Shown in pieces: positions 54,704 to 64,000 of a stretch of 64,000 nt of DNA. The stretch's first letter is position 1; each line of letters begins with the position of its first letter. Where the stretch lies: NCBI GenBank assembly GCA_007570785.1, contig ML664161.1, forward strand, positions 8,440,352 to 8,504,351, read 5' to 3'. The translations under genes were made by a program, and so were the position numbers. The notes under the pieces are model-generated. The model did not search any database, was not told the DNA's origin, and saw only the letters and a program-made list of their open reading frames with translations. This stretch comes from Antilocapra americana. Taxonomy: Eukaryota; Chordata; Mammalia; Artiodactyla; Antilocapridae.

Positions 54704-56298
54704 AAGTGTATACCAAATCAACCTGAGCTGAAAGAACCAAGTAATGATGTTGAAGAGTCACATTTAACAGCTGAGTTTTATACCCTTTAAAACTTACAGG
54801 TGAGTTGAAAATTTGCCCTCTTCCTAAATTATAAATTTCTTGAAGCATAACCTGTCTCTCCCTATGGTATATTCATTCAACTCTGAACAACTCAGCTAAT
54901 CTGAGTAGTGATTCATCTGTCACTAGAGGGGGTTAAAGCATTTCTGTCCTCTGTTGTCACAGAGAAAGGTTCTAGAAAGTTGTCCTTTCTCCCACTTGGT
55001 ATGTGTGGGAGTATTAAAACCCCAAATAGAACAGTGCTAGACTTTCTTTTTTCATATTTTGTTTTTCTATAAACAAACTTTATCTGTGGCCTTGTAGCAG
55101 ACCGTCAGTTCCAGGAAACACATAGCTAACAATGTCATTCCCCTTGTATTGCACATAATATAAAAACAGAGTTTAAGTAAATATTTGAATTAGGACAATT
55201 TGAAAAATTTAACTTTGGAGTAGCCTTTCCCTGGCATGTATTGATCACTTTTTTCCAGACTGGCTGTTTCAGTAGATTCAGTATGTGATCGTTAACATTT
55301 AAATGAAGTCTGTTCAACCTAACTGTCATACAGTAACAGAACACAATCTTAGACTCAGCATTTGCAGAATGGAACTCAAATTTGGAGGTTCAACTCCTGC
55401 TGTGTATCCAAGAAAAGCTGATCTATAAATAGCAATAGAGCCACACCTAGCGCTAAAGGCAGATAGAGCAGAAACATCATTGGTCACAACTGGCTCATGA
55501 AATTTAAGGCTAATGTTGTAACTGGATGGCTCTTTTCGTTGGTACTTTAACCATGGAATTATTCCATGAAACAATAGCTATGGACCTGTTAATCTCTAAG
55601 GTTCCTTTAGACTCTTTCTCTCTGTGATCCACCAGTTGGGCTATTACTATGTAGTTTTTATTCTCTGCCCCACATTTTTCTTAGTGAATTTATCCATTAG
55701 ATAAATAAAGGAGGCTTGCTTAGGCCTGCCTTTTTACCTTTTAAGTCAATTAGCTTTGTGTGGATTGTGAGGAAGAAACAGAAGTGTTTTTGTACTGGGA
55801 CAATGCTGCGGGGAAGTTCCAAGAAATGTCCTCTCTCCTCTTTAAAAAAATAAATACTAGGGCAAGATATCTGCATTGTTGAAAAAGGAAAGTGTGGGCC
55901 TTTGTATACAAAAACGATAGCATCATCTGCTAATAGTAGGTAATATTTATACTATGCTACCCAACTCCTTATGTCATAAAGATACACTTAGTTTATTATT
56001 ATAATAGTTATCCTATCTCAGAAAAGATCGCAATATCATCTGCATGGAAATACAATAGGATCATAAGTTTACTTAGCCAAATTCTCCCAAGCGAAAGTTT
56101 TATGTGTCTTTGTTATTTCATTTTTCTGCAGATTAGAGGGGGAATACTTCTTATTTATGGAAAGCTGTCAGATAAAGAAATAAAGTCTTTGAATCTGAAG
56201 AGATCTATAAAAACCATTAAATTAGATAGATCACCGTGAACATGAACTGCTTTAAAAATTGGCATCACCAGTGGATTAAAAATGTATGTACAAAACAC
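54704..56298. other. Unique AT-rich stretch
   Basis: No repeat or exon recognised. About 55905-56250 is AT-rich with several ATAAT/TTAT cores. Confidence 0.4.
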
Positions 56299-56516
56299 GG
56301 CTATATTTGAAATGGATAATTAACAAGGACCTGCTGCAAAGCACATGGACCTCTGCTCAGTGTTATGTGGCAGCCTGAATGGGAGCGAGTTTGGGAGAGA
56401 ATGGATTTGTGCATATGTATGGCTGAGTTCCTTCTCTGTTCACCTGAAACTACCACCACCTTGTTTGTTAATTGGCTATACCCCAATACAAAATAAAAAG
56501 TTCTTTTTCTTAAAAA
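56299..56516 (+). mobile_element. Artiodactyl L1 3' end, sense
   Basis: gataattaacaaggacctgc, ggagcgagtttgggagagaa, tgttcacctgaaactaccac and aattggctataccccaatac with tail ttcttaaaaaaaag. Similar gtatgta segments lie on both sides (near 56284 and 56523) and may be the TSD. A 157-residue ORF running out of it is a chance ORF. Confidence 0.85.
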
Positions 56517-56889
56517 AAAGAAGTATGTATGAGAGCTTTCTCCCAGAGGCAGAAGTTCTTGCTGGACTCAGGCAGTTAGTCTGTGAACTTCTGCCTCTAT
56601 TTAACACAGAGTCATGTGGCAGGCCGTGTATCACGTGCTGGCCCAGCCAGGCCAAAAGACTCCCAGGACGGGTGACTTCAGGGTGCCTCTCCCATACAAT
56701 GTGGAAGTGCCCCAGTGTCTTCTCACAGCTGGGTGAGCTAACTCAGAAGACTGTCCTTGTGCTTCTGTGTAGACTTTCATGGAGAGATTTAAGGTACCAA
56801 GAAATTGAATCTTTTTAAGTGAAGGTCCTAGGAGCTAACCCTCACAGCAAAATGGTCTGGATAATCTAGATTGTGATAAGCAGTGACTT
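56517..56889. other. Unique stretch
   Basis: Slightly GC-richer than the flanks (about 56600-56780). No exon supported. Confidence 0.35.
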
Positions 56890-57165
56890 CATAAATCCAT
56901 TCATTCATTCACCAATACTTTCCTAAACATTAACTACTGCTCTTGGCTCTGGGATGTAGCAGTGAACAAAGCAAAGTACTGGCCTTTGTGAAGCTTTCAT
57001 TCTAGTGGAGACACATAGTAAACAAGTAAGCCCAAGAGCTAGGAAAAATAAAACCGGGTAGTAGTAAGCAGACTCACAAAAGGGATGGAGAAACAGATTG
57101 ATGAGGGATGGTCTGTGATGAGAGGCCCTTCCAGCAGAGACCTCCATGAAGCAAAGGAGGGAATC
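56890..57165 (-). mobile_element. L2 relic, antisense
   Basis: atccattcattcattcacca, tctgggatgtagcagtgaac, gtgaagctttcattctagtg, gagacacatagtaaacaagt and gagaggcccttccagcagag follow the antisense L2 order. Confidence 0.75.
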
Positions 57166-57290
57166 AGTTGTCAGTACCATGCTTAGCTCACTCTCCTATA
57201 TTTTAAAACACGTAGAAAATTAAGGCTCTTGATATTGCCGCTTGGAAAACAAAGTCAGGGACTTTGTTTCCTGACCAGTCAGAAATTGGC

Positions 57291-57640
57291 TTGGAAGACT
57301 TTACTGGTGGTACAGTGGATAAGAATCTGCCTGCCAATGCAGGGGATACAAATTCTGCCCCGCGTTCGGTAAGATTCCACACACTGCGTATGGAGCAAAG
57401 AAGCCCGCCTGCCACAACTACTGAGCCTGTGCTTTCGAAGCCCGGAGCCGCAACAGCTGAGTCTGTGGACTGCAACCACTGAAGCCCGCGCACCCAGTGC
57501 CCACGCTCTGCAACAAGAGAGGTCGCTGCAATGAGAAGCCCACATACCACCACTAGAGAGTAGCCCCCGCTCTCCGGAACAGCAACAAAGACCTAGCACA
57601 ACCAAACATTTTTAAAAAGTAATAATTAATCTTTAAAAAA
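57291..57640 (+). mobile_element. Long CHR-2-type SINE
   Basis: The head (ttggaagactttactggtgg, aatctgcctgccaatgcagg) is followed by the CHR-2 body with repeated motifs: gcccgcctgccacaactact, gagcctgtgctttcgaag, ccactgaagcccgcgcacc, acaagagaggtcgctgcaat, gagagtagcccccgctctcc. Ends in cacaaccaaacattttt and an A-rich tail. It is full length and CpG-rich compared with its surroundings, as expected for this SINE. Confidence 0.9.
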
Positions 57641-58289
57641 AGAAAAGAAACTGACCTAAAGAGGTTCATGCTAATCTAGTCACTCTTGGATGGGGATTTG
57701 CTTTCAAGTTCTCTGCCACGTGCAGATCCTCAATAGATTCTCATCTCTGCATTTATCTACACCTGGAACTCCATGCCTGGGAATGTCTGTTAACAGTTCC
57801 CTCCCAGGTTTTCATCCCCTTTCAAGAATTTGGGAAAGAAGCGTGATTAGGTTATATATTCCCTCAATCCTTGCCCTCCTTAGTCTCTGCTGTGTTTGTT
57901 GACAAGTTTTCATTATTTTATGACACAGTCACCAGAGCTGGAATGAGATCACCAGTTTGTTACTTGGAGTTTTTAAATGTCCAGCTGGTGGATGTTTTCT
58001 TCCAGTTACTGGCTATTTGTGTGCCACAAGGGTCAAAGTGGGGCCTCTTTGGAGGAACTCTAGATGAAATCTGTCCAACAAGAATCGAATTGGGCAATAC
58101 ACAGCATGCAGTATTTACTACATGCCCACTGCTTGTAAGATGGATAGAGGAGGACCTAGCTGGAAGCTCCCAGTCCTCAGGGAGATAACATTCTTAGTGA
58201 TACAGACTTCTCAGGGACAGGGATTTTGGTCCCATACATACTTTTGCTCCTTTAGGATTTATTTTAAGCTATGGAATCTTAACTATGGA
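57641..58289. other. Unique stretch
   Basis: No repeat or exon recognised. The 105-residue plus ORF (57871-58188) has no motif. Confidence 0.4.
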
Positions 58290-58425
58290 AGGAGTCTTAG
58301 AAATTATCTAGTTTAACCTCCACCACATGTTACCAAGCAGGACAACAAGATTATGAGGTTTTGAATTACTCAGGGTCACACAGCCCTGGTCTCTGTCTAT
58401 TCTGCCAGACTGCTTCTCATCATTT
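58290..58425 (-). repeat. MIR-like relic, antisense
   Basis: aattatctagtttaacctcc, aacaagattatgaggttttg, cagggtcacacagccctgg and ctattctgccagactgc resemble an antisense MIR-type or related old repeat. Diverged. Confidence 0.5.
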
Positions 58426-58904
58426 TCATTTGTTCAAGCCCACACCTCCTTGAGCAGATGTTCAGGAACATTCCATACGGCAACCATCCCAGGCCATCTC
58501 CACATCAAGAGCCAGAATCCACACATGAAGCACTGCAAGATGGAAAACTAGCCACAGCAATGCTCTAGACAGGAATTCTGGGATTTTCACATCAATACAC
58601 AGAAACAGACCTTTGATTTTAGTTCTTTCTTTGTTCTAATTGTTTAAAAAAAAAAGAAAGAAAAGAAATAGCAAGAAATCTCTTTTTCAGTTCTTTTTCT
58701 TTTTGTAACTGGGAGTAGAATCAGAAGTTCTAATAATGTCTCCTTTGTACATACGCAGCATAATCTCCATTCTTATTATGTCCTTGGCTTCAGTCCAGCC
58801 CTGTATACTTTGGTACCTCATAGTTCAATTTTCAGATGTACATATGTGTTTTAAAAGTTGGAGTGCACTTGTATATTGATCTACTACAGAAAGATGAAAA
58901 TTAC

Positions 58905-59060
58905 ACACTTCAGAGTCAAGTATTCCTAAGTTCAAAACCAAGATTCAGCACTAATTAGTTTGGTAAGCTTCATTATTTAACACTAGAGCCTCAGTTTTGC
59001 CACCTGCAAAGTGGGAATAATGAAGATACCCATAGAGGGCTTTAGTGAACACATCCCTGT
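58905..59060 (+). repeat. MIR relic, sense
   Basis: ttcagagtcaagtattccta, agattcagcactaattag, agcctcagttttgccacctg, caaagtgggaataatgaaga and tacccatagagggct follow the sense MIR order. Confidence 0.75.
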
Positions 59061-59639
59061 TCTTCCCTCCCTTTCCCCTTTCACGTATGTGGGTATAGTT
59101 GGATCAAAAAGTATGTTGAGTTTCTCTCTGAACAATTTGGTCCTTTCCTCTTTCAAAAATGCCAAGGGAAGGACCTAAATGAATATAAATCTCCCATTTA
59201 AGAGGACTTAAAGGTTTGTCCCTAAAAGCAACTTTAAAAACAAACATCTGAGAACATTTCAAGATACTTAGAACAGTTTCTTTTTCACTCCTTTTTTTTT
59301 TTTTTTTGCCCTTTCCCTCAATTTATTTCCCTTTTGTCCTCCCTACAAACAACTTTTGTCAAATGTACACTGATAGTCCATGGCTCCCATCGCCCCTCTG
59401 TCCCGGAATCAACTCTGTGCAGGCCCAGGCTCTGAATCTGTGAGTGACGCAAGAAGCTGTTTTTGGCCTCAGGAATGTTTTCCTCTATGTCCTGACTCCT
59501 CTCTTGTTGTCCTTCTCTCCTCTCCATCTTTTCTCCACCTCTCTTCCCCAGACACCTCCACTGCCTTCTCTCTTCCTGTTTTCTTAGTTTCTTCCCCTCT
59601 CCTTGGTGGCCAAAGCACCCATCAATCACCGCCACTGTC

Positions 59640-59948
59640 ATAATCAGTTCTGGCTGTGACTCCTCTACGTCCAGGGTAAAACAAGATAGGAGCAGCGGCT
59701 CTGAAAGACAGACATCTCCACAGTAGCCTGTGGGAGGCCGCCTGGCGCGTCAAGTCTGCCAATAAGAGCATTTCCTTCCAGCTGCTGGGCTGGGGAGAGC
59801 CAACCAACAGCGAGCTGCGCAAGCTTGCCGGTGACACACTTAAGTTGTTTTTCTTTGTGAAAACAGGGGAAAATTCTGATAAATTCCAGATGATTTCAAA
59901 ACACATTCGAGGGTCAGATATACAAGTGGCAGATAAAATCGGAATTAG
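59640..59948 (+). promoter_or_regulatory. Possible weak promoter with candidate exon ending at 59948
   Basis: A locally CpG-bearing patch (gaggccgcctggcgcgtcaa, gcgagctgcgcaagcttgcc) holds a CCAAT box (gccaataag, about 59758). Downstream, attag|gtaagt gives a strong plus-strand donor at 59948/59949. An acceptor-like site (ttgtttttctttgtgaaaacag) ends at 59866, so an internal 82-base exon (59867-59948) is another reading; one frame is open across it up to the donor. No protein family is recognised. Strand and identity are uncertain. Confidence 0.25.
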
Positions 59949-60494
59949 GTAAGTACAAGTTGAGGCACAAATCTCTTTTTAGATCCAAACATCTTGCAGA
60001 TTGAAAGTCTTTAAATTTGACAATTCCCAGTTAGGGATGATAAAAATTGAACTTTGCTCTCCTTAAACCCCAAGCCATTACAAGAAGGGAGGGTTCACTC
60101 AAAGTTGAAGCCGAATAGCTAGTAAAAAGCTGAGGGAAGCGTGCATTATGAATGAGCTTTGGAATGTTTTTTAATCCAGTTAAGGACCTGGAATATTTGG
60201 AAAGACCAAAAAATATATTAAAGATGCCCATTAAAGTGTCTACATGAATGCTGTGTCTTCATGGTATAATCAAATACATGTGTCCATCATTCCCATGCTA
60301 GGAAGACAGGTTCATCTTGGTACTGAAGGAGCCAAAGCAGTTTCTGTCTTACACTCCTTACCCTGTGATCTACATTCGTCAATATTTTCAGAGATTATTG
60401 AACAGCATGGCTGTATGTCTGGGTAAAAGTTAGGCCTTTCATTTTTTGCAAGTTATTAAAGCTATAATCTTTGTTTTTCCCTTTTTGTTCTCCC

Positions 60495-61000
60495 ACCTTT
60501 TAATTTGAAATTTTCGAATCTACGGAAAAGCTAGAAGAAAGCATGAAGAACACTAACATACCCAATTCACCAATAGGACATTCTCTTACATAACCGTAAT
60601 GCCATTCATACTCCCAAGACACTTAACACTGAGGCACTAGTGTTATCTAATAGAAATTCCATGTTTAAATTTCCCCAGTTGTACTAGTAATCTTTCATGA
60701 TATGGACAATTTTGAAGAGCTAAGGGTACTGATTTGTAGAATGTCCCACTAATCTGAGTTTGATTGTTTCCTTGTGATTAGATTCAAGCTACACATTTTT
60801 CCTAAAAATGATACACAGGTGATCGTGTATACTTCCACTGCATCTTATCAGGAAGCCCTGAGGTTGGTTTGTCCTGGTGTTGGGTGATGTAAAGTTTGAT
60901 CACTTGGTTAAGATGGTGATTTAACCTTTATCTTGGTTAAGGTATTTTCCATTGTAAAGGTATCTGCTGTGCTTTAATCAGTTGCTGCACTGAGGTTCGA
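60495..61000. mobile_element. Old L1M-like relic
   Basis: tctacggaaaagctagaaga, gaacactaacatacccaatt, tgattgtttccttgtgatta, gattcaagctacacattttt, gtttgatcacttggttaaga and tccattgtaaaggtatctg occur in an order I associate with old L1M 3' regions. Family and orientation are uncertain. Confidence 0.5.
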
Positions 61001-61076
61001 AGAGTATTAATTTTCTAATTTTTTCATTCCATCTGTGTATATCAGATGGAATCCTCAGTATGCAACCCAGGTCTTT

Positions 61077-61791
61077 TTAAAAAGATTTATTGAAATATAG
61101 CTGATTTACAATGTTATGTTAATTTCTGCTATACAGCAAAGTGATTCAGTTTTAGATACATATTTTTGCCCATTATAGTTTATCAGAGGATATTGAATAT
61201 AGTTCCCTGTGCTATACAATAGGGCCTTGTTATTTACACATACTGTATATAATAGTTTACATATGCTAATTCCAAGCTCCCAAATCTTTCCCTCCTCCAT
61301 CCCCTCCTTGACAACTACAAGTCTGTTGTTTATGCCTTTGTGCCTGTTTCTGTTTCATAGATATGTTTACTTGCATTGTATCTGAGATTCCACATATAAG
61401 TGACATCATACGGTGTTTGTCTTTCTCTTCCCCATTTACTTCCCCTAGTATGATAATCTCTAGGCCCATGCATGTTGCTGCAAATGGCATTGCTTCCTTC
61501 TTCTTTACAGCTGAGTGATATTCCACTGTATATGTATACCACACCTTCTTTATCTATTCGTCTGTCACGTGTTTCCATGCCTCGGCATGCCTCGGCTATT
61601 GTAAAAAGTGCTGCAATGCACATAGCAGCGCATGTGTCTTTTCAAACCAGAGTTTATTCTGAGTATGAGCCCAGGAATGGGATTACTGGATCATATGGCA
61701 ACTCTATTTTTAGTCTTTTGAGGAACCTCCACTCTATTTTCCGCAGTAGCTGCACTAATTTACATTCCCACCAACAGCGAAAGAAGGTGGA
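61077..61791 (-). mobile_element. Artiodactyl L1 3' end, antisense, 5'-truncated
   Basis: gatttattgaaatatagctg, cagcaaagtgattcagtttt, ccctgtgctatacaataggg, the ORF2 end in reverse (gatattccactgtatatg, gggattactggatcatatgg) and ttacattcccaccaacagcg. About 0.7 kb. The 10-base block catgcctcgg is duplicated in tandem at 61577-61596. Confidence 0.92.
61266..61623 (-). pseudogene. L1 ORF2 C-terminal fragments
   Basis: Two overlapping frames: 61330-61623 ([20 protein letters not shown]) and 61266-61544 ([39 protein letters not shown]). These correspond to the same ORF2 end as in the 36 kb L1 (there [12 protein letters not shown]). A frameshift near 61540 separates them. Confidence 0.9.
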
Positions 61792-63064
61792 ACTCTGGCC
61801 TTTCTGATGCTAAGGCCATGCTATTTCTGCTACAGAAGCTACCTCTCAGATGTGTGAAAAAACTGAAGCTGGTCACCTGAAGCTGCTGAGCAAATAAAAC
61901 GTTTTCTCTCCATCTCTTGTTTAGAGCTCCATTTTCTTTCATCTTGGTAAAATGGACCTCTTCTGCGGCTTTGAAACATACTTTAAAAAAAACACATGAC
62001 TTGAGCACACGCAAAGCTATTACTTCTCATATGTGAAGGAATGTACCTAGAGAGGGGGAGGATGTCCACATCATCCTCTCTCTCTCAGCATCACTGACTT
62101 TATCCCATCCCTTTAGGGTTCCAGGTTATATTTCCTTTCCTTTCTCTCTCTCTCTCTCTTTTTTTTTTTTTTTGGAAGGGAGTGGATGAGTGAGAGCTGG
62201 AATCAAAACATCAATTCATTTAGGAGCTTTTATTTTTCTAGTGGCAAAATAGGATTGAAGAGTTTGGTGGAATGTCTACCATTCTTCCCTGAGCCACAAC
62301 AGTGAAGGGGAAGGAAGGCTCAGCAAAGCAGCCTCCAAAGACCTTGACAAATACCATCTCCCCCAGGGATTACAGACCTGCCTTCCAGTAAGTTATTGCC
62401 AGACGGAAGGGAGGGGCCCCGGAGGGGCAGCGACCCTGTGAGCCTCGCTGGCTGCCAGACCCTGGGAACAGGAGATACAGCCAGCCTGAGAGGAAGCTCC
62501 GGCCAGGAGCAGAATTAATTTCTCTTCTTTCCCGATAGCTGCCCTCTCTACACATCTTGCTTTCGCGAAATCAGTGTGGAAAGATTTCCTCCATCAGGGA
62601 AAACACAGAGAAATTCTTAGTTCTCCTTCTGCCCCTTCTCTTTGTTGCAGTTAGTGGTGACGCCTTCTCTAATCACTAATAAGTTCAGGGTTACAGGTCA
62701 CAATGGCAGAGTCAGGGTTAGCCTGTCAGCGTCACACACCCTGAAAAGGCACCCCCCCCAAGACTGAAACAAAAACTATTCCTTTTGTTTGCCATCTTTG
62801 TACTTCCAAACATGCAAATGGGAGAGAGTGATCTGACCCACAGTACATTGACATACCATGTAGCTATAACCTTGAGATAAAAAGTAAAGGAAAAAGTCAA
62901 AACAGCTCAAACCAAACAAGTCTTTCTTCAGTTCAGACTCCTTGCCTCTGTAACAAGGGAACACACTGACATTAGCCCACACTAGCTGTGGTGCACATAC
63001 ACAGAGCTACAAGGAGGCAGACCCATGGGACCCTAACTGCATAGCTGGGAAGTCGAATGTATTC
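61792..63064. other. Unique stretch with a GC-richer patch and palindrome
   Basis: No repeat except a (CT)n-(T)n tract at about 62137-62174. A GC-richer patch (62395-62510) is followed by the perfect 10-base palindrome tttcgcgaaa at 62561-62570, which looks like two overlapping E2F-type half sites. No exon supported. Confidence 0.45.
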
Positions 63065-63230
63065 AGTAATTAATTTAACAAGTGTGTCCTAAGTATCTAC
63101 TCTGTGCTAGACATGATTCTAGGTGTTGGCAATATCTTATACACCAAGGGGATTTATAAGACTTGCAAGGCCTCTGATCATGTGGAACTTACCTAGTGGC
63201 ATTGGTGGGGGAGAGTGCAGTTAGAGACTA
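63065..63230 (-). mobile_element. L2 relic, antisense
   Basis: taagtatctactctgtgcta, gacatgattctaggtgttgg, tgtggaacttacctagtgg and gggggagagtgcagttagag fit an antisense L2 3' region. Confidence 0.65.
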
Positions 63231-63600
63231 CTCACAGTGTTGAGAGGAGATGGAAAATAACAGCTATCGTGGAAAGTCTGAGCTGGTTTTCTGAATTCTA
63301 TATATCTAGGAATGCAACTTCTTCAAAATCTGGGTGACACAGTAGAATGGTGATTAAGACAGAAAAAGGGAGAGAATCAGAGAGAAGCTTCTCTCCTCAG
63401 CTGTACCCATGAGCCTCCTTTGGGAGCTTTTCCAAGCTATCAGAGAGGGTCAAACATAGTGTCTGTAAAATGACAGATAAGAGAAACAATGAAAACTGTG
63501 TCTTTGTCCCTTACTTCTGAAAGAACTCCAAAGATGGAACATCCTGATGAAATAATAGGTATCTTCTCAAACATCTTTGCTATTTGGAAGTCAGTGCTAT

Positions 63601-63724
63601 GGAAGAGGGCATGGCAACCCCTCCAGTAGTCTTGCCTGGAGAATCCCATGGACAGAGGAGCCTGGTGGGCTACAGTCCATGGGGTCACAAAGAGTCGGAC
63701 ACAACTGAGTGACGGAGCACACAT
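63601..63724 (+). mobile_element. Bov-A body of a Bov-tA, sense, 5'-truncated
   Basis: ggaagagggcatggcaaccc, gtcttgcctggagaatccca, ggcacaaagagtcgg-type end (ggtcacaaagagtcggac) and caactgagtgacggagcaca. The tRNA-derived head is absent. Confidence 0.92.
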
Positions 63725-63950
63725 GCTTAGTGCTAAGCGTTTTACCTGTGTTGGCTCATTTAATCCTCACAATCATCACCTAGTAAGATAAATGCTAATT
63801 GGGTTCCCATTTCCCACATGTAAAAGCAGTCCTAGAAAATCTAAGCATCTTGCCCTTGCCTAAGGACGCCTTCCTGGTAGAGAGTGGAACTAGGACAGGA
63901 TCCTAGTTGTCTGACTCCAAAAGCCTTGTTCTAAACCACAGTCTTTCCAT
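63725..63950 (-). repeat. MIR SINE, antisense
   Basis: gcttagtgctaagcgtttta, ggctcatttaatcctcacaa, cctagtaagataaatgct, tttcccacatgtaaaagcag and gtggaactaggacaggatcc keep the antisense MIR order. The Bov-A fragment ends exactly at its border, so that SINE probably inserted into or beside this MIR. Confidence 0.82.
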
Positions 63951-64000
63951 CAACAAAATTATTTTCCTCATTTTATATAAGGAAAAAGAGAAAAGGTACT

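Noticed and set aside
56345..56818. 157-residue plus ORF
   Set aside because: It starts inside an L1 3' end and runs into unique DNA; a chance fusion.
59318..59641. Charged 107-residue minus ORF (GEGKKLRKQEERRQW)
   Set aside because: It is the complement of a C/T-rich tract; low-complexity K/E/R is expected.
1..64000. CRISPR array, bacterial operon, prophage or integron
   Set aside because: No regularly spaced direct repeats, no ribosome-binding sites or compact gene order; all repeats are ruminant or mammalian retroelements and DNA transposons.

Overview
This is ordinary-looking nuclear DNA from a ruminant, most likely a bovid such as cattle, sheep or goat. The evidence is the repeat content: several BovB (RTE-type) LINEs, about twenty Bov-tA/Bov-A SINEs, five CHR-type artiodactyl SINEs, artiodactyl L1 3' ends, and the old mammalian repeats MIR, L2, MER5-like and L1M. 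No bacterial-type operon, CRISPR array, rRNA or functional tRNA was seen. I found no intact protein-coding gene. Every ORF with recognisable protein similarity is a broken piece of a BovB or L1 polyprotein. Repeat family names are from recognition, not from a database search, and fragment edges are usually good to about 5-20 bases.

Layout. 1-2.7 kb: mostly unique, with one Bov-tA. 2.7-6.8 kb: an apparently complete antisense BovB with matching flanking repeats and a tandem-module 5' region. 6.8-13.1 kb: unique DNA with SINEs, L2, and a MER5-like element inserted in the L2. 13.1-20.7 kb: a solitary retroviral-type LTR, two sense BovB fragments and an L1M 3' end cut by SINEs. 20.7-28 kb: a Bov-tA inside a MIR, then an old L1 split by a polyadenylated retrocopy. 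28.8-29.7 kb: the only CpG island, with a good splice donor on the minus strand; it is the best candidate for a gene start. 30-40 kb: AT-rich, sparsely annotated DNA with an L2/L1 nest and a young truncated L1 (35.6-36.6 kb). 40.2-44.2 kb: an old L1 carrying four later insertions. 44-58 kb: SINEs, another BovB, microsatellites and two SINEs stacked at one target. 58-64 kb: MIR and L2 relics, a possible first exon near 59.9 kb, and another antisense L1.

Functionally the window reads as intergenic or intronic DNA around one CpG-island promoter. The most informative content is the relative history of nested insertions, many datable by target-site duplications (TSDs), plus a few palindromes and promoter-like patches. 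I saw no sign of a novel multi-gene system.
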